This document shows positions 19,358-27,929 of a stretch of 64,000 bases of DNA, one piece after another. This DNA is from Opitutaceae bacterium (GTDB lineage: Bacteria; Verrucomicrobiota; Verrucomicrobiia; Opitutales; Opitutaceae), in the NCBI GenBank assembly GCA_030693515.1, contig JAUYAK010000048.1, forward strand, positions 1 through 64,000, in the 5' to 3' direction. Both the position numbers and the translations under genes were made by a program. A model generated the notes under the pieces. It ran no database searches. It worked only from the letters and a program-made list of their open reading frames with translations, and was not told the DNA's origin. Positions within the stretch are counted from its first letter, which is position 1. Every line of letters starts with the position of its first letter.

Positions 19358-20119
19358 TTAGATCGCCACATTGTCAATCAGGCGCACGCCTTCAAGCCGC
19401 ACGGCGCCGATCCGCCGGCCGGCTTCATCCTCCACGTAGTCGAGGTCGAAGCCCAGGGCCTTGAGCGTCACGATGGCGTCCGCCGGCGTCTTCGCGTGGC
19501 GCATCGCCCGCGGGAACTCCGCCGCGCGCTGGCGGCCCTCGGGCGTGAGGCGGCGGTTGCGCGAGCTGAGCGCCAGCCCGTCGGCCTCGCGCACCGTGGG
19601 GCAGCCGACAATCTCGCACGGCAGGAAAAACGCGTCCGCCATGCGGCGCACGAGCTGGAGCTGCTGCCAGTCCTTCTCGCCGAAGTAGGCGCGCGTGGGC
19701 TGCACGAGGTTGAGGAGCTTGAGCACGATCGTCAGCACACCATCAAAATGCCCGGGCCGGTGCGCGCCCTCGCGGCGCCGGCTGAGGTCGTTCTCCGTCA
19801 CGCGGCAGTGGTAGCCACCGGGGTAGAGCTGCTCCTCGTTCGGCGCGATCACGGCATCGGTGAACGGCCGCGCCAGTTCCAGGTCGGCCTCGAACGTGCG
19901 CGGGTAGCGCGCGAGGTCCGCGGGATCGTCGAACTGCGTCGGATTGACGAATAGGCTGAGCACCACGCGGTCGTTCTCCGCGCGGGCGCGCTTCAGCAGC
20001 GACGCGTGGCCCGCATGCAGCGCGCCCATCGTCGGCACAAAGCCGATGCTGCGGCCCGCCCACTCCGGCGAAGCCCGCAGGCCGCGCCACAAATCGAGGC
20101 CGAGGCACACGAGGCTCAT
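19358..20119 (-). CDS. panC: pantoate--beta-alanine ligase
   Basis: 253 residues. The HIGH-like motif is in FVPTMGALHAGHASLLKRAR, with LSLFVNPTQFDDPADLARYPRT, RPGHFDGVLTIVLKLLNLVQ, AYFGEKDWQQLQL and the KMSKS-like LALSSRNRRLTP. It joins pantoate to beta-alanine using ATP. Its length is slightly short of the usual 280 because the C-terminal dimerisation part is trimmed. The start overlaps the panB stop by 4 bp. No panD is seen nearby. Confidence 0.96.
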   Translation of the reverse strand: MSLVCLGLDLWRGLRASPEWAGRSIGFVPTMGALHAGHASLLKRARAENDRVVLSLFVNPTQFDDPADLARYPRTFEADLELARPFTDAVIAPNEEQLYPGGYHCRVTENDLSRRREGAHRPGHFDGVLTIVLKLLNLVQPTRAYFGEKDWQQLQLVRRMADAFFLPCEIVGCPTVREADGLALSSRNRRLTPEGRQRAAEFPRAMRHAKTPADAIVTLKALGFDLDYVEDEAGRRIGAVRLEGVRLIDNVAI

Positions 20120-20907
20120 GCGAGCACCTCCGCCCCGGCGGGAAATTCCGCCGCCCGCACGTCGCGCGCAAACCGATCAATCGCCTCGCGCACGAGCGCG
20201 TCACCTTCCAGGTAGCGCCGCGCAAACCGCGGCTGAAACCGCGGATCGAGCCCGAGCAGATCCGAAAGCACGAGCACCTGTCCCGCCGTCCCGCCGCCGG
20301 CGCCGATCCCGATCGTCGGGATCGCGCGCTCGGCCGTGATGGTCGCGGCGAGTGCGGCGGGGATGCACTCGAGCACCAGGCCAAAGGCACCGCGCGCCTC
20401 GACCTCCCGCGCCTCGTCGCGGATGCGCTCGGCCTCGGCCACGCTGCGGCCCTGGAGCCGATGGCCGCCGAGCTGGTGCACCGCCTGCGGCGTGAGGCCG
20501 AGGTGGCCCATCACCGGGATGCCGCTTTGCACAAGGTGCGCGATCACGTCACCATGGCCGGCGACACCCTCCAGTTTCACGGCCGAAGCCCCGGCCTGCA
20601 TGAGCTGGCCCGCGGCGTCGGTGGCCGCCGCGATCCCGCGGCGCACCGCGAGAAACGGCAGGTCGGCCACCACGAGCATCTCCGGCGCGCCGCGGCGCAC
20701 GGCGGCGACATGCGCGGCCATCATTTCCACCGTCGCGTGAATCGTGGAGGGAAACCCGTGCGCGACCATCGCGACGCTGTCGCCCACGAGGATCGCGTCC
20801 GCCGCGCTGGCGGCGACGAGGCGCGCCATCAGCGCATCGTAGGCCGCGATCATTACCAAGCTGCGGCGCTCGCGCGCGGCCTGGGCAAATTGGAGGATGG
20901 TCTTCAC
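20116..20907 (-). CDS. panB: 3-methyl-2-oxobutanoate hydroxymethyltransferase
   Basis: 263 residues with GTG as the likely start. Signatures are MIAAYDALMARLVAASAADAILVGDS, the ATVEMMAAHVAAVRRGAP segment, GHLGLTPQAVHQLGG and PTIGIGAGGGTAGQVLVLSD. It transfers a hydroxymethyl group from methylene-tetrahydrofolate to ketoisovalerate to give ketopantoate. It is the first gene of panB-panC-coaX. No clear Shine-Dalgarno sequence lies before the GTG. A 24-codon frame (20904-20978) overlaps the start by 4 bp, but I do not regard it as an established leader. Confidence 0.95.
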   Translation of the reverse strand: MKTILQFAQAARERRSLVMIAAYDALMARLVAASAADAILVGDSVAMVAHGFPSTIHATVEMMAAHVAAVRRGAPEMLVVADLPFLAVRRGIAAATDAAGQLMQAGASAVKLEGVAGHGDVIAHLVQSGIPVMGHLGLTPQAVHQLGGHRLQGRSVAEAERIRDEAREVEARGAFGLVLECIPAALAATITAERAIPTIGIGAGGGTAGQVLVLSDLLGLDPRFQPRFARRYLEGDALVREAIDRFARDVRAAEFPAGAEVLA

Positions 20908-21099
20908 GCCGTCGCGGGGGTTTTCCGGCAGAGGAGAACCCGCGCGGAGGCGCGGCAGGACAGGGGTGCTTTTCGCATGGCGATGAAGCCTCGGGTCCGA
21001 GGTCGGGAGGTTGATGTGTTGGCGTCACGGTCGCGATCAGGTTCGCGCTGGACGTCGTGAGCTTCATCCGGCGCCGCGCCGCGGCAAACCGAATCTGTG

Positions 21100-23433
21100 T
21101 CAGCGCCCGATCTCGTAAACCTCGATGAGGCCGACGCCCGGTCGCGCCGGCTGATCCTGCGCCGGGTCGGGATCGCGCAGCTCAAAGGGCCGCACGATCA
21201 CCGTGTAGGCGCCCGGCGGCAGATCCGCGATCACGCAGGGCTCGCGGCGATTCGGCGGGGCAAAGCCCGTGGCCGCGATCTGATTTTCCCCGTAGGTTCG
21301 CACCGTGGGGGAAAAATCGTTGGCCGGGCTCGCACCGCCGGTCGCCCCGGTGCTCCAGTCGTCGCTGCGCAGCACCAGTTCGCCGGCGGTGTTGCGCACT
21401 TCCATCTCCGGATCGTCGAGCACGTCAGCGAGGCTGAAGGGCGCGCGGCCGAGCGTCGGCCCGAGCGCGCGGATCAAAATGCGCTTGGTCGCGCCCGGCT
21501 CGCCGCGCACCACGAAGCCGCCGATCATCTCGCGGCCGCCGCGGTCCGCGAAAGCCCGCGTAGCCAGATTCACGATGCGCGCGGCGCCGGCCTCGATCTC
21601 GAAGACCTCGACCAGGCCTGAGCCGGTGGCGCCGCGCGCGCCCTCCGCGACCGCGCTGTAGGCGCCGGGCGGGAGCGTGAGCAGCACGGCGGCGTCGGCG
21701 CTCGCGGCGGCAAAGGGAAACGCGCCGGCCCGCGCCGCCGCTGCCATGATCTCCGCGCCGGTGCGGCCGGCACCGATCGGCGCGGACCATTGATCGTTCT
21801 CCGCGATGACTGCGCCGCCCGCGACGATCCGCAGCACCGGATCCGCCAGGGCGTCGCCCACTCCGAAGCCGCGCAGCGCGGGGCCGGCCGCGCGGATGAG
21901 CACCGGCTTCGGCTCCGGCCCGTTCACCACAAAGCCCGCGATCAACGCGGCCTCGCCCGGGCCGACGACGGCGCGCGTGGCGACGTTAATGAGCGTGCCG
22001 GCCGCGGGCGGCGTCTGCGTTTGCAGGCGATAGGCGGCGGCGGCAAACGCCGTGCGCTCGATCGTGAGCGCGTTGTCCGCCGCGCCGGGTTGCCCGGCCG
22101 CGATGCCGAGCGGCGCGGCGGCGGACCCCGGCGCCAGCAGCCGCGGGTTGGAGAAAAACGCGAGCTCGGTGCCCGGCGGATAAGCCATGATGTCGCGATA
22201 CTGGCGGCCGTCCGTGCCGGTGAAGCGGTAGCCGTAGCTGAAGGGAAACGCGCCGGCGCTTCCGACCGCATTGGCGCGGTCGTGCGCGCAACCGAAGAGG
22301 TGCCCGAGCTCGTGCGCGACGACGGTGGTGCCCGCGATCGCGCCGTATTCCACGATGGAAAAGGCGTAGGGTGCATTGCTCGCATCGTCGATGTCGCCGA
22401 GCACGAAACTAAGGCCGCTGCTCGCGAAATCGCGCCGCGCCAGCGCGAGGCAGACAAAGTCGGCGCCGACCGCGTCGCGCAGCGCGTGGATCTCGTCCAT
22501 GTGGCCGTCGGCCTCGGCTTGCAGCGCGGTGAGCGCGTCGTCCTGGACCCTGTTGGCGGCGCTGCGGGTCTCGTCGTAGCGCGTCTCGGCGACGTGCACG
22601 AGGCGCACCCGCGCGCTCACGAGGCTGGCGGCGAGCACGTCGTTGACGCGCATGACCGCGAGGTCGAACGCGCTTTGCAGCGCCGCGGTGCGCGCCGCGC
22701 CGGAGAGCGTCGGCAGCACATCCGGCGTGTGCAGCATGAGCAGGTGGACCTCGGCGCGCTGGGGGTTCTCGGCCCCGGCGGCAGCGGTGGTGGGCAGCCA
22801 GGAAGCCTCCCGCGCGGGACCCGCCGGCGCGGCCGCACGCGCGGGGGCCAGGCGTTCGCCGCCGCACGGGAGCACCAAGCCCGGCTCGATGCGGTAGAAC
22901 TGGGCGAACTCGTCGGTCGCGGCGCGGAGCGCAAAGGTGCCCAGCACCGGATCCTCGATCTCAGCGTGGAGGAAACCTTCATTCCACGCGAAGCGCGCGC
23001 GGCTGCCCGCCCGTCCCTCGATGGCGCCGCGGCTCACAAATCGATCTGCGCCAAGCCGCTCGCTCCGCTCGATCACCACGACCAGCGATCCGCCGCGCGG
23101 CAATGGCACCTCGATGTGCCCCTTGCCCGGTGCCTGCCAAAAAGGCGACTGCGGCCCCGCTGCCAGCGTGGCATCGACGCGCACGTAGGCGACCGCGTGC
23201 GCGGGCGCAGGCAGCGCGGCGTCGAGTCCGAAGACATCGGGCGGCGTGCTAAAAGTCATCAGTGCACGCGGCGCCGGAATCGCCACGTCCACGAAAGCCT
23301 GCTGCGCCGAACCGGGACTCAATGCCGCCGCGCGATTTCGCGCCTCCCACCAAATCCACCCACCGCCGCCAGCGCCGCCCACCGCGAGCAGGGCGAGCAC
23401 GAGGAGAAGAGAGCGCGGGGAGGTGCGGGACAT
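21100..23433 (-). CDS. exported reprolysin-like metalloprotease with tandem C-terminal module
   Basis: 777 residues with an N-terminal hydrophobic segment (SLLLVLALLAVGGAGGGGWIW). Near residue 370 the zinc motif HELGHLFGCAHD (HE..H..G..H) identifies a metzincin of the reprolysin/M12B type. The preceding region fits its catalytic domain (VHLLMLHTPDVLPTLSG, VNDVLAASLVSARVRLVHVA). Two copies of the module (GEAALIAGFVVNG, VLIRAAGPALRGFGVG and later ILIRALGPTLGR) fill residues about 480-777, ending GLIEVYEIGR. It probably acts as a surface or extracellular endoprotease. It is isolated, between panB and a peroxiredoxin gene. Confidence 0.85.
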   Translation of the reverse strand: MSRTSPRSLLLVLALLAVGGAGGGGWIWWEARNRAAALSPGSAQQAFVDVAIPAPRALMTFSTPPDVFGLDAALPAPAHAVAYVRVDATLAAGPQSPFWQAPGKGHIEVPLPRGGSLVVVIERSERLGADRFVSRGAIEGRAGSRARFAWNEGFLHAEIEDPVLGTFALRAATDEFAQFYRIEPGLVLPCGGERLAPARAAAPAGPAREASWLPTTAAAGAENPQRAEVHLLMLHTPDVLPTLSGAARTAALQSAFDLAVMRVNDVLAASLVSARVRLVHVAETRYDETRSAANRVQDDALTALQAEADGHMDEIHALRDAVGADFVCLALARRDFASSGLSFVLGDIDDASNAPYAFSIVEYGAIAGTTVVAHELGHLFGCAHDRANAVGSAGAFPFSYGYRFTGTDGRQYRDIMAYPPGTELAFFSNPRLLAPGSAAAPLGIAAGQPGAADNALTIERTAFAAAAYRLQTQTPPAAGTLINVATRAVVGPGEAALIAGFVVNGPEPKPVLIRAAGPALRGFGVGDALADPVLRIVAGGAVIAENDQWSAPIGAGRTGAEIMAAAARAGAFPFAAASADAAVLLTLPPGAYSAVAEGARGATGSGLVEVFEIEAGAARIVNLATRAFADRGGREMIGGFVVRGEPGATKRILIRALGPTLGRAPFSLADVLDDPEMEVRNTAGELVLRSDDWSTGATGGASPANDFSPTVRTYGENQIAATGFAPPNRREPCVIADLPPGAYTVIVRPFELRDPDPAQDQPARPGVGLIEVYEIGR

Positions 23434-23493
23434 GGCAGCGGATCGAAAGGGTGACGGGATGCGCCGTCGACAGTTCCACGCCGGAGCGCAGAA

Positions 23494-23985
23494 TCAACGC
23501 TGCGCACCGGTGCCCAGCGACTTGATCAATTCCCGCAATTGCGCGGCGTGGTCGGCGGGGTCGACTTTGCCGGCGACGGCGAGCACCGTGCCGTCGCGGT
23601 CCAGCACGTAGGCGGCGCGCGCCGGCCCCTGAAAAGTCCGGCCATACATCGATTTCTCGACGACCGCATCGGCCGCCTGGGAAAAAAGATCGTCGGGATC
23701 ACTCGCGAGCACGTAGGCGATTTTCTTTTTCGCCGCATACTTCACATGCGAGCCACAGGTATCGCGGCTGATCGCGATCAGGTTAAAGCCGGCCCGGTCG
23801 AATTCGGCGGCATGGGCGGCCAGGCTGTCGTTCTGTTTATCGCAGCTGCCCGTGTTGTTTTTCATGTAAACCGACACGATCGTGGGGCGCGTGAGCAGAT
23901 CGACGAACGCGACTTCCTCAGGCACGCCGGCACGCACGACCTTGAGCTTGAAGTTGATATCGAGGCGCTGGCCGGGGGAAATCAT
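23494..23985 (-). CDS. peroxiredoxin (AhpC/TSA, BCP-like)
   Basis: 163 residues of thioredoxin fold. The peroxidatic position is C48 in YMKNNTGSCDKQND, a variant of the BCP PxxxTxxC loop in which NNTGSC replaces the usual 'DDTPGC'. A possible resolving Cys is C77 (SRDTCGSH). AISRD, FQGPARAAYVLDRDGTVLAV and the C-terminal helix are as in the family. It reduces hydroperoxides using thioredoxin, in the cytoplasm. The start follows a region without an obvious promoter. Confidence 0.8.
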   Translation of the reverse strand: MISPGQRLDINFKLKVVRAGVPEEVAFVDLLTRPTIVSVYMKNNTGSCDKQNDSLAAHAAEFDRAGFNLIAISRDTCGSHVKYAAKKKIAYVLASDPDDLFSQAADAVVEKSMYGRTFQGPARAAYVLDRDGTVLAVAGKVDPADHAAQLRELIKSLGTGAQR

Positions 23986-24103
23986 GACGCACGGAAGGGG
24001 CGGAGCGGCCCGGAAACGTCAAACTCCGGCTGGTTTTATCCGCCAAAAACTAGCTCCGGCGAGGCTTTGACGCGCCAATAAAAACCCTCCAACGTCCCCG
24101 CGA

Positions 24104-24565
24104 ATGAAGTCGGTCAAGGTCCCCGCCCTCGAACTTTTCCTCCACGAGATGATCCCGCTCGCGAAGGCGATGGGCGTCGGCGTGGAGGTGAGCGACGACC
24201 GTGCGCTGACCCTGACGGCCCCGAAGGAGCAGAACAAAAATTCGCTCAACACGGCCTTTGGCGGCAGTCTCGTCTCCCTCGCCACCCTCGCCGGCTACGG
24301 CGTCGTGTGGGAGCTGATGAAAAACGAAAAAGGCGCCGACAAGACCGAGTGGCGCATCGTCGTGAAAGAAAGCCGCGCCGCCTACCGCAGGCCCGTCATC
24401 GGCGACCTCCGCGCGATCTGCGAACGCCCCGCGCAGGCGGCCATCGCCGAGTTCAAGGAAGCCCTCACGCGCTACGGCAAGGCCAAGCTCAAGCTCAAGG
24501 CCTCGATCGTCGAGGACGGCCAGAGCGCCGTCGATGTGACGGCGGCGTTTGTGGTGACGCGCTGA
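24104..24565 (+). CDS. hotdog-fold thioesterase-like protein (YiiD C-terminal domain)
   Basis: 153 residues. The segment TAPKEQNKNSLNTAFGGSLVSLATLAGYGVVWELM is the central helix of the YiiD_C/hotdog thioesterase family, where N..T.FGGS forms the active-site turn. The remainder is beta-sheet with KLKASIVEDGQSAVDVTAAF. These proteins are presumed acyl-CoA or acyl-ACP thioesterases, and the substrate is unknown. It is a single-gene unit, convergent with the dUTPase gene. Confidence 0.8.
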   Translation: MKSVKVPALELFLHEMIPLAKAMGVGVEVSDDRALTLTAPKEQNKNSLNTAFGGSLVSLATLAGYGVVWELMKNEKGADKTEWRIVVKESRAAYRRPVIGDLRAICERPAQAAIAEFKEALTRYGKAKLKLKASIVEDGQSAVDVTAAFVVTR

Positions 24566-24573
24566 GGCGGCAG

Positions 24574-24636
24574 GGCGGCGACTTCGCTCGCCGCCAGAAT
24601 ACCTTGCAGCACGAGGCGCGGAACGGAGTCCGCGCC
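24574..24636. terminator. pair of hairpins between convergent genes
   Basis: Two 8-bp perfect stems with 6-nt loops: GGCGGCGA-CTTCGC-TCGCCGCC at 24574-24595 and GGCGCGGA-ACGGAG-TCCGCGCC at 24615-24636. The shared architecture suggests related repeats. They lie between the convergent thioesterase and dUTPase genes, a good place for bidirectional termination, but no T-tract is present. Confidence 0.5.
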
Positions 24637-24642
24637 CTACCC

Positions 24643-25014
24643 TCAGATGTGCTTCGAGTCCGCCTCGTCCTTCTTCACGTAGCCGCTCTCCTGGCGCTGG
24701 TGGTTCACGGCGTTTTTCTTGAGATAGGCTTGGTAGACATCGTCGGCCGTCATGCCGAGCGTCTGCGCGAGGGAGACGAGGAAGTGAAACAGGTCCACGA
24801 CTTCGACCTTGGCGTTCTGCTCGTCGAACTTCTGGTATTTCGCCCACCATTTCCACGGCACGGAGTCGATCAGCTCCGCGGTCTCCTGCTGCATCGCGCG
24901 GGTGTAGTTGAGGATCCATTTGGCCTTCTCCTCGTCAGTCGGCGGCGGGAGGTTGACGCCGATCCGGGCGTTGAGCGCGTCCTGCATGCGGAAAATTTCC
25001 TCGAGTTTGTCCAT
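24643..25014 (-). CDS. all-alpha dimeric dUTPase-like NTP pyrophosphatase
   Basis: 123 residues from ATG 25014; the longer frame upstream has Arg/Pro-rich, non-coding-looking sequence. The motif QQETAELIDSVPWKWWAK and then KVEVVDLFHFLVSLAQTLG holds the paired E..E and E..D metal ligands of the dimeric dUTPase/MazG-like superfamily. The WKWW element is typical of dUTPases of this class. It hydrolyses dUTP (and dUDP) to dUMP to keep uracil out of DNA. Substrate choice between dUTP and another nucleotide cannot be proven from sequence. Confidence 0.85.
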   Translation of the reverse strand: MDKLEEIFRMQDALNARIGVNLPPPTDEEKAKWILNYTRAMQQETAELIDSVPWKWWAKYQKFDEQNAKVEVVDLFHFLVSLAQTLGMTADDVYQAYLKKNAVNHQRQESGYVKKDEADSKHI

Positions 25015-25263
25015 CCGGGCAGGCTGGCGACGGCGCGCGGCGGGTGGCAAGGGGCAAGTCGCGCCGGCGGCCACCGCCGCCCAATTGTCCGCCGGAGCGG
25101 GCCGGCGCGGCCGGAATTTGCAGTTGCCCCTCGGGGCGAGGCGGACGAGTCTGCTCCCTTCCTGCATCCGTCGAGCGCGTCCAACCGCACTCCGGGTGCG
25201 CAACCAACACGGCCGCCCTCCCGCCTCGCGGGATGAGCCGCCTCCACCAGAGAAAACATAAAC

Positions 25264-26397
25264 ATGTCAGATCAAGAAAAGTCTGCGACGCCGAACCCGG
25301 CCTCCGCGGACTTGCTCGCCCCGGCGCCCGCGCCGACGGACAGCGCAGCGGCGGCCGCCTCGGCCCCGGCCAGTGCAACGCCCGCCGCCGGCTCGTTCGG
25401 CGCGACCCGCGGTGCCGGCCTCGCCCGCGGCAAGGCCAAGCGCCCCTCGGCCACCGCCACGGCGGCTCCCGCCCCCACCGGCTACAAGCCATCGGCCCTC
25501 GCGGTCATCAACCCGCAGTCCGAATACAAAAATCCGTTCACCGGTGAGACCTCGGTGAATGCGCCTCGCGCCAACGAGCCGGAACTCCCGGCCGCCCCCA
25601 CCCCTGCCCCCGCACCTGTTCCGGCCCCGGCTCCGGCTCCAGCGTCGCTCGACGCTGACCCGGTCGCGCCTCTCTCCGCCGAACCGGCCACCAAGGCCGA
25701 ACTCAACATCCTCCCGCCCGAGGCGCCCCGTCGCGCCGAGACGCGCTGGGAATCCCAACCGCCGGCCGGCGGCCAGCGCGACGAGCGCCCCTCCTTCCAA
25801 CCCTCGCGCGAACGCCGCGAGCAGCGTGAAGGCCGCGAGGGCCAGCCCTCCGAGCAACGCGAGCCCCGCGATCCGCGCGAAGCCCGCCAGCCGCGCGATC
25901 CCCGCGAACAACGCGAACCGCGTCAACCGCGCGATCCGCGTGAGGCCCGCGAGCCACGTTCCTTCGAGCCTCGCGAGCCGCGGGCCCAAGGCGATCGCCC
26001 GCCACGCGAACCGCGTGAACCGCGCGAACCCCGGCCCGAGCCGGTGAAAAAATCGGGCGGCTTCCTCGGCTGGCTCAAAGGCCTCTTCGGCGGCGGCAAA
26101 TCCACGGAAACCACCTCCAGCCCGCGCGACTCGCGTCGCGACGGCGAAAACCGCCAGCGCGGCGATCGCGGTGGTCGTGATCGCGGCGGCCGGGGCGGCG
26201 ACCACCGCGGGCCGCGCGTCGAAGGCGAGCCTCGCTCGCACGGCGGCGAACCCTACGGCGAAGGCGACGGCGGTCAGCGCCGGCGTCGACGCCGCGGCGG
26301 CCGCGGCCGCTTCCGCGGCGAAGGTGGCGAAGGCGGTGGTGATCGCGGCGACCGCGGCCCACGCCCCGAAGGCCAGCAGGGCGGCGGCGCCATTTAA
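25264..26397 (+). CDS. intrinsically disordered Ala/Pro- and Arg/Gly-rich protein
   Basis: 377 residues in clear compositional blocks. The N-terminus (1-150) is Ala/Pro-rich. A middle block (about 160-265) of PRE/DPR/REP repeats (REPRDPREARQPRDPREQR) is zwitterionic. A short hydrophobic island follows, GGFLGWLKGLFGGGK. The C-terminal block (about 285-377) is of RGG type ([20 protein letters not shown]). RGG blocks bind RNA in other proteins, so an RNA-binding or condensate-forming role is plausible but inferred. No signal peptide is seen. It lies directly upstream of a strong terminator and then murA. The gene is real by its codon pattern and its terminator, and its function is unknown. Confidence 0.7.
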   Translation: MSDQEKSATPNPASADLLAPAPAPTDSAAAAASAPASATPAAGSFGATRGAGLARGKAKRPSATATAAPAPTGYKPSALAVINPQSEYKNPFTGETSVNAPRANEPELPAAPTPAPAPVPAPAPAPASLDADPVAPLSAEPATKAELNILPPEAPRRAETRWESQPPAGGQRDERPSFQPSRERREQREGREGQPSEQREPRDPREARQPRDPREQREPRQPRDPREAREPRSFEPREPRAQGDRPPREPREPREPRPEPVKKSGGFLGWLKGLFGGGKSTETTSSPRDSRRDGENRQRGDRGGRDRGGRGGDHRGPRVEGEPRSHGGEPYGEGDGGQRRRRRRGGRGRFRGEGGEGGGDRGDRGPRPEGQQGGGAI

Positions 26398-26418
26398 GGG
26401 ACTAAAAGTCCGATGACC

Positions 26419-26455
26419 AAAAGACCAAGGGACCAATCCCTTGGTCTTTTTTCTT
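26419..26455 (+). terminator. strong intrinsic terminator after the R/G-rich protein gene
   Basis: The arms AAAAGACCAAGGGA (26419-26432) and TCCCTTGGTCTTTT (26437-26450) form a perfect 14-bp stem around the loop CCAA, followed by TTCTTTT. This is a canonical rho-independent terminator for the gene ending at 26397. Three more copies of the arm's core CCCTTGGTC follow before murA. Confidence 0.9.
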
Positions 26456-26471
26456 TTCGCCCGCTGGTTTC

Positions 26472-26510
26472 TTGACCCTTGGTCCCTTGGTCTCTTGTCC
26501 CTTGGTCCCT
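26472..26510 (+). repeat. tandem CCCTTGGTC repeats in the murA leader
   Basis: CCCTTGGTC occurs at 26476, 26484 and 26499 in addition to the terminator arm at 26438. Two of the longer units read TTG(A/T)CCCTTGGTCCCT, at 26472-26487 and 26495-26510, ending 2 bp before the murA ATG. Each could pair with the terminator's left arm GACCAAGGG (26423-26431) and so compete with the terminator hairpin. Confidence 0.6.
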
Positions 26511-26512
26511 AA

Positions 26513-27802
26513 ATGGCCGATCTCATCGTCAACGGCGGCAAGCCCCTCAGCGGCGTCATCACGCCCTCCGGCAACAAGAACTCCGTGTTGCCCATCTTCT
26601 GCGCGACGCTGCTCACCGACGAGCCCGTCACGCTGAAGAACGTCCCCGACATCACCGACCTCGACAAGCTCGTCGCCTTCTTCCGCAGCCAGGGCTCGAA
26701 GATCGACTGGAACCGCGACACCGGCGTGATGCGCGTCGATCACTCGTCGTTTCGCGGCACCCTCGCCAACGACGAGCTGCCGCAGGACATGCGCTCCACG
26801 GTGCTGCTTTACCCCGCGCTGCTGCACCGCTTCCGCAAGATCACCATCCACGCCAACTCCAAGGGCTGCTCCCTCGGCGTCCGCGAAATCGATCCGCACC
26901 TGGAAATCCTCCGTTCGCTCGGCGCCGTCATCAAGGTCGGCGATCCGCTCGTGATCGCCCTGCCCCACGGCTTCGCCGGCGCGCGGCACTGGCTCGATTA
27001 CATGTCCGTCACCGTCACGGAGAATTTCGCGATGGCCGCCGCCCTCGCCAAGGGCAAGTCCACGCTCGTCAACGCCGCCAGCGAGCCCCACGTGCAGGAT
27101 CTCTGCGCCGCGCTCGTCGCGATGGGCGCCAAGATCAAGGGCCTCGGCACCTCGATGCTCGAGATCACCGGCGTGAAGAAGCTCCACGGCGCCACCATCA
27201 CCATCAACAGCGATTACCACGAGATCGTCACCTTCCTCGCGCTGGGCGCGATCACGGGCGGCGAGGTCCGCGTGAAGAAATCCCTCCCGCACCACTTCGA
27301 CCTGATCACGCGCGCGTTTGCCAAACTCGGCGTCGTCGTCGAGCACGAGGGCGAGACCGCGATCGTGCGGCGCAACCAGAAGCTCGTCGTCGAGGCGCCC
27401 TTCACCGCCAACCTGCTCACGAAGATCGAGGCCGCGCCGTGGCCGTATTTCTCCGTCGATCTGCTGCCGCTCGTGATCGCGCTCAGCACGCGCGCCGAGG
27501 GCACGGTGCATTTCTGGAACAAGGTTTACGAAAACGGCTTCGCGTGGATGCCCGAGCTGGCGAAATTCGGCGCGCACGTAATGACGAGCGATCCCCACCG
27601 CATCGTCGTCTTTGGCAACCGCCCGCTGCGCCCCGCGGTCGTGGACTCGCCCTACATCATCCGCGCTGCCGTCGCGCTCGCGATGGTCGCCGCCGCGATC
27701 CCCGGCCGCTCCGTCGTCCGCAACGCCGAGATTATCAAGCGCGCCCACCCCCGCTTCGTCGAAAATCTCCGCAGCCTCGGCGCGGAGCTGGAGTGGAAAT
27801 GA
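26513..27802 (+). CDS. murA: UDP-N-acetylglucosamine 1-carboxyvinyltransferase
   Basis: 429 residues, normal for MurA. The substrate-binding start is ADLIVNGGKPLSGVITPSGN with KN following. The active-site loop is NSKGCSLGVREIDPHLEILR with the catalytic Cys at 119 (so it should be fosfomycin sensitive), with TVTENFAMAAALAKG and PHVQDLCAALVAMGA. It transfers enolpyruvate from PEP to UDP-GlcNAc, the first committed step of peptidoglycan. A terminator and short repeats precede it, and no Shine-Dalgarno sequence is evident. The reading frame starts at the ATG directly after these repeats. Confidence 0.95.
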   Translation: MADLIVNGGKPLSGVITPSGNKNSVLPIFCATLLTDEPVTLKNVPDITDLDKLVAFFRSQGSKIDWNRDTGVMRVDHSSFRGTLANDELPQDMRSTVLLYPALLHRFRKITIHANSKGCSLGVREIDPHLEILRSLGAVIKVGDPLVIALPHGFAGARHWLDYMSVTVTENFAMAAALAKGKSTLVNAASEPHVQDLCAALVAMGAKIKGLGTSMLEITGVKKLHGATITINSDYHEIVTFLALGAITGGEVRVKKSLPHHFDLITRAFAKLGVVVEHEGETAIVRRNQKLVVEAPFTANLLTKIEAAPWPYFSVDLLPLVIALSTRAEGTVHFWNKVYENGFAWMPELAKFGAHVMTSDPHRIVVFGNRPLRPAVVDSPYIIRAAVALAMVAAAIPGRSVVRNAEIIKRAHPRFVENLRSLGAELEWK

Positions 27803-27814
27803 AACAGAGACAGA

Positions 27815-27921
27815 TTAAGCGCAAAGCCGCGAAGACGCAAAGTTCTGAGCAACCCGCGCGTGTGATCTTTTTTATGTCTGAACTTCGTGAAACCTTCGCG
27901 CCTTCGCGGCTTCGCGCTTAA
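27815..27921. repeat. imperfect palindromic repeat between murA and ruvB
   Basis: The left arm TTAAGCGCAAAGCCGCGAAG begins at 27815, and the right arm CTTCGCGGCTTCGCGCTTAA ends at 27921. The two are largely complementary over about 25 bp with an AT-richer centre. It looks like a dispersed palindromic element, possibly a terminator for murA. Confidence 0.65.
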
Positions 27922-27929
27922 TTCCCTCC

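Noticed and set aside
20904-20978. 24-codon leader peptide overlapping the panB GTG by 4 bp
   Set aside because: The peptide has no regulatory feature such as codon runs or a terminator-antiterminator structure. Short frames with overlaps arise by chance in this composition.
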